From positions 148,501 through 212,500 of the forward strand of contig JAQGDQ010000044.1 in NCBI GenBank assembly GCA_030141605.1: DNA of 64,000 nucleotides, given 5' to 3'. Position numbers and translations under genes: made by a program. The DNA is from Tubiluchus corallicola (taxonomy: Eukaryota; Priapulida; Priapulimorpha; Priapulimorphida; Tubiluchidae). The notes beneath the pieces were generated by a model. It worked only from the letters and a program-made list of their open reading frames with translations. It was not told the DNA's origin and did not search any database. Below, piece after piece: positions 12,978 to 25,564 of the stretch (its first letter is position 1; every line of letters starts with the position of its first letter).

Positions 12978-13320
12978 GTGAGTGAGTTCATATTAAAAAT
13001 TAAATTCATATTCTTTTGGCAGCTAGAGCAAATGTTATTATTCGCAATTTTAGCCATTATAGTGAGGAAGTCAAAAAACAATTGTTCAGAAGCTATCGTA
13101 CTACATACGGTGCTGCTCTTTGGAGAAATATTTATTCGAGCGTTTATAATGGTATTAAAGTAACTTCCGATAAATGTAAAAGTTATTTCCGCTGCCTTAC
13201 GATTGTAGTGCCTGACAAATGTGTTTAGATTTGAATATTGTATATTTTGATGTTTTAATAAGAAAAAAAGTATATTCTTTTTTTGATGAGAGTCAAAAAA
13301 TGCAACAATAATTTTATAGG
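12978..13320 (+). mobile_element. LINE ORF2 fragment on + strand
   Basis: The frame from about 13016 reads ARANVIIRNFSHYSEEVKKQ then LFRSYRTTYGAALW, matching the region after the reverse transcriptase thumb in CR1/Jockey-like elements (ARAN-LLR-F-CS--VK--LF-SYC---Y---LW). It stops at 13226. The following A/T-rich 3' part leads into the duplicated tail at 13321. Confidence 0.65.
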
Positions 13321-14080
13321 TAACGGTATTTTAACTTCTGATGTTTTTATCCTGTCTAAACTGCGCAGTAGATGGAGGCAAGTTCTATTTAGTACAAACG
13401 ATTAGATTCATGAATATTTACTAATAATCATTTTATTTTTTAACTTCCACTAATTAATAAATTATTTTTCTGTCAATATTATGTGCGTATGTATTACGTG
13501 TGTTCTATGAACTTTTAGTTCGAAAATAAAATTTTACTTACTTACTTACTTGAGTGAATGAATGAGTGAATGACTGAATGAATGAACGAAGGAACGAATG
13601 AACGAAGGAATGAATGAATTTGACTTACCTTAACATCTACAAAAGAAAATTATTAAGTAGCTTATGGAAAACCTACCATTCTGTTTTCTTAAACAAATGT
13701 TCAAGTATTTTAACGGTATTTTAACTTCTGATGTTTTTATCCTGTCTAAACTGCGCAGCAGATGGAGGCAAGTTCTATTTAGTACAAACGATTAGATTCA
13801 TGAATATTTACTAATAATCATTTTATTTTTTAACTTCCACTAATTAATAAATTATTTTTCTGTCAATATTATGTGCGTATGTATTACGTGTGTTCTATGA
13901 ACTTTTAGTTCGAAAATAAAATTTTACTTACTTACTTACATGAGTGAATGAATGAGTGAATGACTGAATGAATGAACGAAGGAATGAATGAATTTGACTT
14001 ACCTTAACATCTACAAAAGAAAATTATTAAGTAGCTTATGGAAAACCTACCATTCTGTTTTCTTAAACAAATGTTCAAGT
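13321..14080 (+). repeat. Tandem duplication of a LINE 3' end (two copies, about 390 bp period)
   Basis: Copy 1 spans 13321-13706 and copy 2 spans 13711-14080. They differ by scattered single bases (for example GCGCAGTAGATGG versus GCGCAGCAGATGG) and by a 16-base gain in the GAACGAAG stretch of copy 1. Each contains AATAAAATTTTACTTACTTAC, a poly(A)-signal-like end followed by a CTTA run, then a (GAATGA)-type microsatellite. Near identity means the duplication is recent. Confidence 0.85.
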
Positions 14081-14710
14081 CGTAAAACTTGCGTTGTGAT
14101 TCTTCAAATGACAAGGGGATATATGTAAATTCCATTTTTAGTCCCTATGAGTTTTATGAATTATTATACTTTTTTCATGTGTAAAACAAGTGGGACATGA
14201 TCGGATGAGTTTCAAAGTTAATGTGGCTTTGTGCGCAGAAAAAAAACGATGGCAACGATAGCGATAATAATTTTTGCTTAAAGTTTTCAAGTGAATATAT
14301 TCGTAATATAATACTTGTAGGATCAATATAAAGTTGCATCGCTTACAAACTGTGTCATCGCCTGCCATCAACCGTTGTCCTTCTGCCACGGAAAGCAAGC
14401 ACTCTGATTTCTGCCGTAAATTGTGTTTAAAGTGACAATAATATAAGCAATGTGGCGGCTACATAAATACAAATTGATGTACGCACTTTGCACAATTCAA
14501 AGATCTCGTCAAAGTAGATAATCGGCTGCCGGAGGAGGAGATTTGGCAGACGAAATCGAATAGAAACGTTTTTCTGGCTTCTTGACAATTGGAAGACAAA
14601 TCCTGGGAGGACGGGTGCAGGCTTGTCCTGTTTGGCGTTACAAACACCAACAGTCACTCAACACCAGCAAAGTAAACGTCTGAACTCAAAGAAACAGGAT
14701 GCGGCACCTG

Positions 14711-14718
14711 TATTTATA
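14711..14718 (-). promoter_or_regulatory. TATA-box-like site
   Basis: TATAAATA on the - strand, followed by an open region to 14430 with unrecognised frames, and preceded by CACGTG. It could be a core promoter for a short transcript, but no gene is identified. Confidence 0.2.
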
Positions 14719-16218
14719 GACTTGCACGTGAAAATAGGTGAGTATTAAAATTTAGAGCCAATCAGAACGCGAATTCCATTCCAGTATGGTTAGTATATTT
14801 TAAATTTATAGGGGTGTTTTACTTTAACAAGACTCGAAATAACGTGCAGGCCGCATATTTGTGTCCTTGAATGAGTGAAAAGTTTGAAAGGGAAACAGAG
14901 GGAAGCTCAGCCCCGCAACACTAATATTAGAAATTTAGCCTCTGCTAGTAGCAGAGATTAAATAGGAAAAAGAAGAAACCTTCTCTTAAAAATTGTGTCC
15001 ATATTTCGCTCTCAAACATTCCAACGACTCTACAGCGTTCGTTATTCAGCGATATCAGAAAGCTGCTGACAAGTTTACTGTTATGTTTCGCAGCTAAAAA
15101 CTAGGCGCTATAGGTCCAACAAAAAGATGTGATTTCTAATGCAGCACAGCTTTTACTGAAAGAAGCCCGCGAGATGAGCTGTCATGTGTGTTTACTTAGA
15201 CCAACTGAAGCCAATCGTGTTCTGCAGCTACTGAGCTGCACTGAGAAGATGAGAGCTGATTTGTAAAGTTTAATGACGAGCGTAAGTTGACTTACGTTGT
15301 AGATAAGATACTAAACTGCGCGGCTTATGTTGTAGATAAGCTACAAGAATGCATGTCTGTAAAATAATCCGTCAGTGATTTATGACACTGATTTTTTACG
15401 AGCGCCGTAAGGCGCACACCTGTTGTTGCTATTGCCGTTGTCGGTGTCGTTGTCGATGTTGTTGTCGTTGTTGTCATTGTTGGTGTTGATGTTGTTGTTC
15501 TTGCTGTTCTGTTAGTGCTGCCATTGTTATTGTCATTGCTAGTTTAAATGTAGGCCATGTTTTTAAAGACATGTAGCTCAAACTTCAAAACGAAACAACA
15601 GCAGAGAGAACCCACTTCAAACTGTAAGCATAGATTGTGCCGTTCAAGTAAATTCATTAAAATTTCACGCATTTCAATCAGTAATAACAGTTACAATTAA
15701 AATTTCAACCCTGATGACTGAGACAGACAAAACACTGCTTCCCTAGAGATGGTATAGCTGATTTCAGAGATAAGCGTGTATTATTCGCGACGTAATATTA
15801 ATTAATTTCATTAATAATTCACAGCAAGCAACTTCGTTAGGATTAATTGATCCAATGTAAACTAACAGCGACGTTTACGGCAACTGGGTAGTTTTGTAAT
15901 GACATCATTTTTCCAGACTTTATCAACTAAAGATTCCACAAATTGCGCTTTTCTGTCAGATGACGCCCGAACAATGTCTGAAAAACGCCAGCGAATGGTC
16001 TTTGGAAAGTGCGGAAATTACGAGCAGACAAAAGGCGTTTGCGTGATTGTGCGATGATGAATGAGGGCTATCATACTCATATCTTTGACGAGTTTCGTAT
16101 GAACAATATGAACGCTAAAAAGCACCAGGACGTGATTAAACGCATCAATAGTGATGTAGAATTTGCACAAATGCACCGATATTGCATGTAGGCTTTTAAA
16201 AATTTCTACCCTATATAA

Positions 16219-16224
16219 ATAGTT
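16219..16224 (+). promoter_or_regulatory. Possible poly(A) signal after a short open frame
   Basis: AATAAA lies about 30 bases after the stop of a 60-codon frame (16009-16191) encoding a charged peptide with RMNNMNAKKHQDVIKRI. The peptide is not recognised. It could be a terminal exon or chance. Confidence 0.2.
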
Positions 16225-17277
16225 TCAATAAAATGTTTTGTTTTCGAAATGAGGCGCGAGCCACAAGATCGTAGTATCATTAAGTTTTTCATGAGTTGGC
16301 TATTTCACTTTACTACAGGCAGGTAATTATGAAAAAGTGAACAAATGAACAATTATTGACATTTAATCAGTATATTCACTTCTTGTTCATTACTATGCGT
16401 TCAGACTAGCGAATTTTCTGTCGCGAATTTTCTCTCTGACAGCAAATTCATAAATGAAAACTGCTTTCTGAGTTACTTTCGGCAAGTTAGTGCAAACTCT
16501 CCGTCAGTTGCTGCGAGTTGATTTACTGTGAGTCTAGCGTGAACGCCTCGGCGAGTTACTCTCGAACCTCTTCACAATGAATAGAGAAGGAAGTGTCAGC
16601 TTGCACTTACTGTAGGAGAGTAGCTCGCAGCAAGTTCGGCAATCAAAACACACTTACGAATAACTTAGCGAGGTATTTGGCGAGCTTACTTGCCCAGAAA
16701 ACTCGCTAGGTAGTCTGAAAGCGTCATTAGTGTGGTTACATCACTAAGGCGAACATTTATTGTAATATTTATTCCAGGCTCTGACAATGGATAATTGTGA
16801 AAATGACGCAGAGGTCTACTTTTGAAGTCATTCGGGTCTAACTCATTTTCGAACTGTCTATCTAACGCCAATTCTGCAGAGTCCTTCGGCAAGAAACTAT
16901 ATGTTAGAGTAAACATTGTATCCAGTAAATTTTTTTAACTGCTAATTATATCATGACTGCGAATGCCAGAATGTTACTGTACTTTTACTGAATGTAATAG
17001 AATATTTTTTAAATTGTATTCAGCCAGATCTGACGCCTTTTTAAACTGAAGCTCACAAACGTAGGCGTAAGTTTTGGTTGCTTTAGCTAAATTTTTAGAG
17101 TTCTAATTTCAGTCACGAATCAGGACAAAAGTTACTGCTTATTTATCGCACATGTCCGACCTGTGAATTGTTCAAGAATTAGCAAGGTCGGCGAAGCGAG
17201 TATGCATCGCCCTTTCATAGGCACTAGAGATGCTTCTTTTTCATGTTCTTGCGAGACGGCCCACGACAGCTTCGCAT

Positions 17278-17412
17278 TGACAGTTGAATGTATATTAGTA
17301 AGTCAAAGTGCCAGTTAAGTTGCAAAAATCTGTGGTAAAAGCTTTTACGCAGCTGTAATGTCAGTCTTGAATTCTTAATCTGTGATTTCTGATCTCTGAG
17401 GGACTCGTCAGT
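17278..17412 (+). repeat. Dispersed repeat B, copy 1
   Basis: Matches 19949-20092 in the same orientation, for example TATATTAGTA-GTCAAA-TGCCAGTT, then GTTGCAAAAATCT and GAATTCTTAATCTG. No coding potential or known family is recognised. Confidence 0.7.
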
Positions 17413-18089
17413 GTGGGTTGCGGTCATGCAGAGGGAAGCTCGTTTAGCTGACGAGCGCTCTAGAGGTGATCGAAGCCTGGATGCATTTAACGTAAGGTGC
17501 AAACATGCAGATGTGTCAGACCTTCCATGACTGTAGATCTTATCTAAGGAATTCTTACTTATGGTGTGAGGGTATTCATATATATATAAACTTTATTTAT
17601 TTTAAGTGGCTTGGCATACAGCAGTATTACTGATCGGAGTTTTTTCACTGTGCAAGAATACATTTTAGTTGAGAACAGATATATACAACTAGTTATCAAG
17701 AATACAGTTTCATAAATAGTTAAAAAACACAAGAGATTCATTAGTTAACACTTAAAATTAAATATACAAAGCCCACAGAGTAGAGAAGCGATACAAAAAA
17801 CAATTCTCAATGTACAACATCCTATTAGTTATACAAAAGTGTGGTTCTTTGATAACTGCTGTTTAATTCAAAATTCAAGATAATTCAAGTTACAAATCAA
17901 TATACAATTACAATTACGCGTACAATCAATTAGCAAACCGTTTAGTTGACTTTATGCAGTTCTGCAGCAATGTGAAGAGATCTATAAATACTAGTAGGTA
18001 TGGGTATATCGAAAGAGGGCTTTAGTGACTTCACTGTAAGGTACTTTGATTCGAATGTAATTTAGATTATGAGTCCTTGTTGAATTCGA

Positions 18090-18330
18090 TTCAGTAATCT
18101 CAATCCAACCCAGTTTGATTTTATTCCATCCAATATCACCAAATCCAATCCGTTCTCATCTACTTTGTTTCCATCAGCCAAATTCGGTTCAAAGTAGCTT
18201 ACTCCACCATTACGATCCAGTCCATTACAGTCAAGCGCATTCTACTCCGGTCCAATCCAGTCCAGTCCAGTACAGCTCTAGGGTTGTCCAGTGTGACTCG
18301 GTCCAATCGGTTTAATTCTGTTCAAACAGA
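18090..18330 (+). repeat. Degenerate (TCCAA/TCCAG) pentamer region
   Basis: Many AATCC, CCAGT and TTCGGTT motifs, an old decayed pentamer satellite; frames over it are not genes. Confidence 0.5.
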
Positions 18331-19631
18331 CCTCGGAAAAACGGAGGAGTTTGGCTTGACAACAGTAACGAAAATAAGAGAAAAATCGACGATGGGTCAG
18401 CGTCCTATTTGTTTAGAAACGCGCCGATTAATTTCCTATAGAAACAAAAACATAATAAGTAAATAAATATAAATAAATGTAATTATAAAATTTATTAAAT
18501 GGTGTAAATCAATTATTAAACTTACTAAACAAAGAAGTAATAAATCAATGAATGAATAAACAAACAAACAAGCAAATAAATAAATATGAGTAGAAGTAAT
18601 TATAAAGTTTATCAAATGGTGATTTCTTCCCAGCTTAAAGACTGAGGAATTATTTGTGGACTTATTGTTGTCTAAATTACATTTTTCTAGTAATAGAAGT
18701 TTGCTTAGTATTCTAGAATACGAATATTTCCCTAGAGACTGATATTCTTATTATTTACATAATTGACAATCCATATGCGATGCGCAGGCATGACAAATAG
18801 ATATTCTACATTGTAATAAGCCATGTAGATTTCAATAATCTTATTCCTCCATTAAAGGCAGAATGCCGTCCCTAAATATTGAGCTTCAGATATTGCAGGA
18901 TATCAGTGGTGAAAAATGCGTGCAAGGATTTTAAATTCATGCTGCTGGCATTGGGTTCAGCTACATGTGCTTAAATTGCGTTTGCCTTTTTAGAAGATTG
19001 ACCGTTGAACACCGTTTGCCTTAGCCGTCGTTTTTTCGTGTATCAGAATTTTCAGATACAGGAATGCCACTGTTGTGTCATATATTTTTCAAGGTATTGC
19101 TTCCACATTATAGTGTTCCTAATGTCCGTCATGCAAAACTTATTAAGATTACAATTTAATGTCTTGAACTAAACAGTATCTTTATTAAACACTAAAAAAC
19201 GAAACGACAATAAAAGCTTTCACATTATCACAGCCATGTCGTTCTGCTTCACAACACTAAACTACTCGCTGATGCCACTCAGACAACAATGCTGCACGTG
19301 CTGCCATCTACTAATAACAATGCATACCTTACACACATGAAACTCTTTGACATCGATTATTAGTTTGGACAATGTGAGACGGGTGCCAATGGCTGGTTTG
19401 CTTTTCTCACGCCACCATGGTTGATTCTCATCACAGATGTTTCAATAATTTGACTATTGAATCCCAGCCATTTTTGTGTCTTCTTTTTCATTTTAAGCGA
19501 TTAAACGTTTGTCAGATTATCTGCAGAAAATTATTCCGCACTTCAAAGACGTAGGTAAACTTGTACAATTTTTCCTAAATTTTAGTAAACCATAAATATT
19601 CGAATTTTAACTTTTTTTCTTACCAGGCCTA

Positions 19632-19885
19632 CATAGGCGTGCGGACCGAATCACCAGCGAGAGGAGCTGAGCCACTTTTGCCTGAAAAGTTCAGAATTAA
19701 CTTCGAGCCGGGAATCGTCTCATCCCTTGATAAAAAATCCCCTTTCGAGATTTCCTTTTATGAAAAATGTTGTTTTGTTTTTTCATCATTTGGCCGGTGC
19801 CCGAAACATTTTTTAATGATTGCCCGAATCGGGGGGGGGGGTACTGCAGTCCCTACCTCCCCGTCCCCCGGCTCGTACGCCTACG
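19632..19885 (+). mobile_element. MITE, TAGGCGTACG family, copy 2
   Basis: The termini are CATAGGCGTGCGGACC and, reversed, CGTAGGCGTACGAGCC. It shares the central segment (TTCGAGATTTCCTTTTA ... TTTGGCCGGTGCCC) with copy 1 in the opposite orientation. The flanks CAGGCCTA and CAGCCTAT could be a decayed 8-base target duplication with a one-base slip. A poly-G run lies inside. The open frame across it is not a gene. Confidence 0.75.
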
Positions 19886-19948
19886 CAGCCTATATCCTAA
19901 TAGCGTTTGTTTTTCTGTTTATTTGTACACTTGCTATGTTTGTTTGTT

Positions 19949-20092
19949 ACAGTTGACAGTTGGTGTATATTAGTAGGTCAAAATGCCAGTTTAGTTGCAA
20001 AAATCTTTGGTAAGAGGCTAAAAGTTCTTAGGCAGCTGTAGTGTCAATCTAGAATTCTTAATCTGCGATTTCTGATCTTTTAGGGATTCGTG
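19949..20092 (+). repeat. Dispersed repeat B, copy 2
   Basis: Partner of 17278-17412, beginning about 60 bases after the MITE at 19632-19885. Confidence 0.7.
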
Positions 20093-21149
20093 ACTCTTCT
20101 GTATGGAATTGAATAAATTATTAAAGAATTAAGAAGTAGCTATTTATGTAAGTTGTTGTTCAAATAGCTAGCTGGATAGCTAATTAGTTAGTGAATTAAG
20201 TATGTATTTAATTGATTTATTGATTACGTTATTCATTTTAATTAATTAATTGGTTGCATTCGATTTAATTTAAGGTAGTCCTGCTCTATAACTTCTGAAT
20301 TTTTTGTTTGTTTTTGATACAGAAATTATGGTTAGTCATACTGTGCAGTTTAACGAATGTTTTTTGCGATTGGCTGACATCTGACTGAATTTCATTAGCT
20401 GTGCATATTTGTATACCTACTGTATTGATCATAAATGGCCAGTCTGGAAAATCATCTAAATTGCGTTTATTCGGTTTACAAATGTATTGCCGTAGTCATA
20501 TTGTAGCGTAATATTTCGTAATTGCCCATTCACTTGAACTGTAGCAGCTTTCGCCGTAAGCAACAATAACTAGCTCACCTGACAAAACAAACTTTACCAT
20601 TTTTGTTGATTGTTCCGAAACTGACGAAACTGCAGGTTGCTGTTTTGGATAACTCCTAAAACTTCACCACTTTGAGTGGTTATTTACCGTCCATTTTCGG
20701 GGGAATTATGTGTGAGTGATTGAAACTGACTTGCTCTACTTTCAGAAAACTCCTAAAACTTCATCACTTAGTTGAGTAATCGTTTAACATCCCGAACCCC
20801 ATATTTTGGTGATTACAATGAGCCATTTTTGAAGGACACGAAACTTCAAATTATAGTACTTCAAAGCTTTAAATATGATATAATGTTTCTGCAATAATTC
20901 TTGGTTTCAAATAAGCCGACCGGTGTATTTCTGTTCAAATTAGATAATTGCCCTTCGTGTCAGTGAAACAAAATGTGTTCTTAAACTTCTCAACACGATG
21001 GAAAATAGTCTGAAAACGGCTACTAGACCGGATGAACTATTTCTGGCTCTGTAAGCATTCTTCATCCTTCGTCTACCGGTGCATTTGTAATTACACGTTG
21101 ACTTTTAATAAACAATTTAATAATGACAGCAAAATAAATCAAAATGCCC

Positions 21150-21276
21150 ATTAAGTCTGAAAAAATTCTTTATTTTTCTCAGAAGCTTTCGTTCCTCGCG
21201 GACTTCATCAGCCGACATGATATAGCTAACCTCTTTCAACATATTGAGAAAAATAAAGAATTTTTTCAGACTTAAT
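21150..21276. repeat. Perfect 32 bp inverted repeat around a hammerhead-like core
   Basis: Arms 21150-21181 and 21245-21276 are exact reverse complements (ATTAAGTCTGAAAAAATTCT... mirrored). The 63-base spacer, read on the - strand, contains CTGATGA and GAAA at the spacing of a hammerhead ribozyme core. The hexanucleotide array at 21311 follows directly. Confidence 0.75.
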
Positions 21277-21310
21277 AATAATTTTGACTTCTTTTTTAGT
21301 TATTACTATA

Positions 21311-21525
21311 AGAATATGAATATGAATATGAATATGAATATGAATGTGAATGTGAATATGAATATGAATACGAATATGAATACGAATATGAATAGGAATA
21401 GGAATATGAATATGAATATGAACATGAACATGAACATGAACATGAACATGAACATGAATATGAATATGGACATAAATATGAACAAGAATAAGAATATGAA
21501 TAAGAATAAGAATATAAATAAGAAT
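21311..21525 (+). repeat. Hexanucleotide array (AATATG/AACATG)n
   Basis: About 36 hexamers in sub-blocks: GAATAT, GAATAG, GAACAT, then GAATAA/GAACAA. Frames on both strands (MNMN..., FIFI...) are artefacts of the six-base period. Confidence 0.95.
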
Positions 21526-22595
21526 TTATTTTTACACAGATACATTGTAAATAGTTTTAAAAGCTATTATTTCCAGAATGGTTCATAATTGTTAGTAGGT
21601 AATGTTAGTAGGTGGCCCATGGCAAGTCTTGGAAGAACACTATCTTATTTTCAATCTAATTACTAAGTATGATTAAGTAAGAGAATTAATAATGATCCCA
21701 TGCAACTGATAATCTATTCATCAAAACGCCTGCCCCCATTCTGCCTTTATGCTGCTCTTGTTTGCTTAATGTTACAATAACAATTTACGCACTCGCAAAA
21801 CTGCAATGCCAGTCATCACACGGTAATAAATTAACATTCTATGATACTGTCAGCACCACACGCAGCCATGATAATTTGCTCTCAACTGTTGACACATTTT
21901 TCTTTCATAATAACGTGCTTGGCATTGTTGGGCAGCCCCACTTGTGATAAAGTGTTGAATAGTGAAGCCCTGGCTTACATGTAATGACCCGCATTTTTCC
22001 ATGCCATGGCTTCATTTTCTGGCTAGATTGGCAGTTGTGGACCGAGACATCAACAGCAGCTTGGATACTAAGAAAGATGTTACATGTAGTTGATAAAGTT
22101 CATTGCTTCACGCCAAACAAAACTGCAGTATTTAAAAAACGGCGGGAGCTTTTAACATGCTTATGAAATTTCAAGGCTAAAGTTTACAATTCCCCACACA
22201 CAAGATATTAGTTCGTGAAGCGGATTAAGATTAGGGTTAGGATTATGGTATTTAAATTGTGGGGGGAATTGTAAACGCTTTCCAATTTCTGATTATTCAG
22301 CTCGGAAAGTGCTTACCCTATATAAAAAATCCACCTTCAATATGAGCATTTGTGACAAAAATCGATAATATATCAAAACAAGTATAGCCGTACATCTTAG
22401 CTAAGACAACTTTGATATGGCTGCTATATTGATGTCAGAAAATCAATAACTGGCTAACTTGCGTAACTTCCTGCACAAACGTGGCCGAAAACCTCGACCA
22501 GACACTCAGCATGGCCACTTGCCAGAAAACCAATAACTTTTCAACATAATCATGGCCATCATTGTGCACCACGCTCGTGCACAAATGTCATTCAG

Positions 22596-22735
<140 letters not shown>

Positions 22736-22921
22736 CGTTTTTCTTTTTTATCTTGTCTTGTTTTTTCCGAATGCCTTAATTTGTTTGGTAGTAGTTCAGA
22801 AACTGAACCCGTGTGTTCACCTATTTGCTTGTTTTTCATACATATTTTAATTACTAATGCATTCGCTTTTTGTACGTTTTATAGTCATTCGTTTATTCGG
22901 CCGTTAATTTAGTTATACATT

Positions 22922-23250
22922 CAACCATTCACCCATCTGTTCATCCATCCATCTGTCCATCCATCCATCCATCCATCCATCCATCCATCCATCCATCCAT
23001 CCATCCATCCATCCATCCGACCGTCCGTCCGTCCGACCGTCCGTCCGTCCATCTATCCATCCATCCAGCCATCCATCCGTCCATCCAACCATCCATCCAT
23101 CCATCCATCCATCCATCCATCCATCCATCCATCCATCCATCCATCCATCCATCCATCCATCCATCCATTCATCCATCCATCCGACCGTCCGTTCGCCCGT
23201 ACATCCATCCGTCCATCCATCCAGCCATCCATCCGTCCATCCAACCATCC
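22922..23250 (+). repeat. (CCAT)n / (CCGT)n compound tetranucleotide array
   Basis: Long CCAT runs are broken by CCGA/CCGT islands at 23016-23050 and 23180-23240. The phrase CCATCCAGCCATCCATCCGTCCATCCAACC occurs twice (about 23060 and 23218), showing a segmental duplication within the array. Confidence 0.95.
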
Positions 23251-24526
23251 AATCACATAATCACTTGTTCTCAGCAAACCACAACCACGAATTTAGCTAT
23301 TATTGGGTGATATTATTGGGTGATATCATCAGCTGGCTTTCAACAGAATGATGGTTTTCAACATTCATCTAACTAGAAGTGCGTTTCTAAAGTCTTGTGT
23401 AACAGGCTCATACCTTTGTCCTTGAATGTTGTGCTACTGATGCCCTTTTCCCCGTATTTTCCCAGAATTGCAAAACTCACTTAATGAATCACCCACCTAC
23501 TAACCTTGCTAACCTGGCACAGAGGGACTGTATTTATTAAATAAGGATGCCCATTTCTAAGTTAAAGGCTTTTAGAATCCTATAAATTGCTTAATACATC
23601 TTAAAATGAATTGACTATGGTCTGTTTAACTCAATCATCAGTCGATTATATCATGTGGCATGCATTAACTCTGCATGCAAAGACACATGAGATAGATCCC
23701 ATTCAATAATTTAATTCGGCAATTGTGTATGAGACAGCCTTGCCCTTCACTTACTATGAAAGTAATGTTGTTTAGGATTTTTACTGTTTTTGTTATCAGA
23801 TTTCTAATAATTTCACGTGGGAGAGGAAAGTAACACCTTCTGAGATGTCATGATTCGGCCAGAGTTTACACGGATTCATTATGTATTGTATGCAGTAAGA
23901 TGTATGTGGGCGGAGCTACATGGCGGAGTAAATTGTGAATAGGAAATTTTAAATGAAGTGAGTGGAAAGGATACAACTTTCCTTATTGTTTAGAGCAAGT
24001 CCGTAATGCTCTATTTAATTAAGCAGAAACCACATTTTAAACACTCACAACTGAGGATGATATTAGACAGGTTTGAAACGTTTTGTGATTTTATTTTAAT
24101 AATATGAACATGTTTTATGCAATCGGTCTGTGCTTGAATTTTTTTATTATTACTGATGTTTCCGAAGACAAATCTGTTGCTGCTAAAATATTTGGCTACT
24201 TGGAGTCTCCTTAATAAAAATTGTCATTTTACAAACATTAATATCATCACGATATGCACTTTATAGTTTCATGAACAACACAAATTTCTTTTAACAATTT
24301 ACACTATTTCTGTGTTATTCTACTTTCACTGGAGTATTCTCACTGCAATCAATTTTCAGGTTTTGCAATTTACTCTCTGATAATGACGTGACCAGGATAT
24401 TTCAGTATAACAGTGCAGGCCTTGATGGAATAAGTTTGAATGAAGCACGAGGCCTAGTATTACGCACTCACACTGCATAAGTCTTTTCACAGTTTCGTTG
24501 TGTACACACGCAGTTGCCGTAGGACA

Positions 24527-24804
24527 AAGGTTAAGTGAACAACAACAACCACGTGACATGTGGGTAAAGCAAAGCCGATTACCGCATCAGTTCAGTAACT
24601 TCAGTTGTTTTACATGGACTTTACTTAATTATGCATTAGTCTATGCGATGTAGAGTGATTTACTAGCATAGAAAAATGAAAAAAATGAACTAGGTAAGGT
24701 TCTAGCTAGCTGTTAAAACTGTTACATATATGACAATAGCATGGGCTGCGAGGCATTGTCGTAGTCAAGCGTACATAAATGTGTTGTCTGGTTCACTTAA
24801 CCTT
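24527..24804. mobile_element. Candidate small inverted-repeat element
   Basis: AAGGTTAAGTGAAC (24527-24540) recurs inverted at 24791-24804, both followed inward by CA-rich sequence (ACAACAACA and CAGACAACACA). The 278 bp size fits a MITE, but no clear target duplication is visible. Confidence 0.35.
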
Positions 24805-25564
24805 AGACCTTTTCACGATCATCACCTTTCGCTGGAACTGTGAGAAGGCTTATTCATATAGAAGCTTGCACTTATTGAAATAATTAATATACGTCACACA
24901 ATTGGCAGCGTAAACCAACAATTGATTATTTAAGCTCGAATAAAAATAAAAATGCCTTATACCATATCTTAAGAATAATTATCCCTTTATAAAAATTCGC
25001 TATACCAACTAAATACTAGTACATGAATTTGCGAAGACAACCCAGCCTGCTTCGTACATTATAATCGAACTTCATCATTTTATAGACATATGTGGAACAT
25101 TGTTAACTTTACCCTTATGATATGAATCGTTTCAGAAGATTAGTAGCCCAGGTACTAATAACACGAGTTTATTGTTTGCTTTGCATACTAATAAAGGTAC
25201 AGTCAACAGAAACCACGTAATTTTAATTATTTGATACGCTACCATTACAGGCTGTCTGTTATCTTAGGTCAGATAAAACACAAAAAGCAGTAGCGATCTG
25301 AAACAGTTAAATAAATTATACGCTGCAAGTTGTTGCGCAATTTTCAGATACGTGTTCAGAACGTGGAAAGCAAACGAACCGTCGAAAAATCTGAGTCTTT
25401 TTTCCCTGAAGAAAGAGGAGAATTTTAGTGGTTATTAGGACCACTTCGCGTAACTACAATACTGCTACACTGTTTTTTTGTTAGCCAAGAAGGACAACAT
25501 CATTTTATTTAATTATTAGACACTGTTATGACGATAACGTAAGATTAAATGAAATGATAAATAG

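Larger units (their letters stand above)
14081..17277 (+). other. Mostly unassigned stretch
   Basis: Contains the TATA-like site at 14711, a small palindrome CTCTGCTAGTAGCAGAG near 14939, GTTGTC-rich sequence at 15420-15540 and the short frame at 16009-16191. Nothing else is supported. Confidence 0.4.

Noticed and set aside
19639-19973. 105- and 68-codon frames
   Set aside because: They lie across the MITE at 19632-19885 and its poly-G run.
22230-22250. Telomere-like TTAGGG words (GATTAGGGTTAGGATTA)
   Set aside because: Only about two units, too short for an interstitial telomere claim.
24050-24085. CTGAGGATGA...TTTGAAACGTTTTG, similar to ribozyme-like repeat ends
   Set aside because: The core differs from CTGANGA and there is no pairing for stem II, so a ribozyme is not supported.
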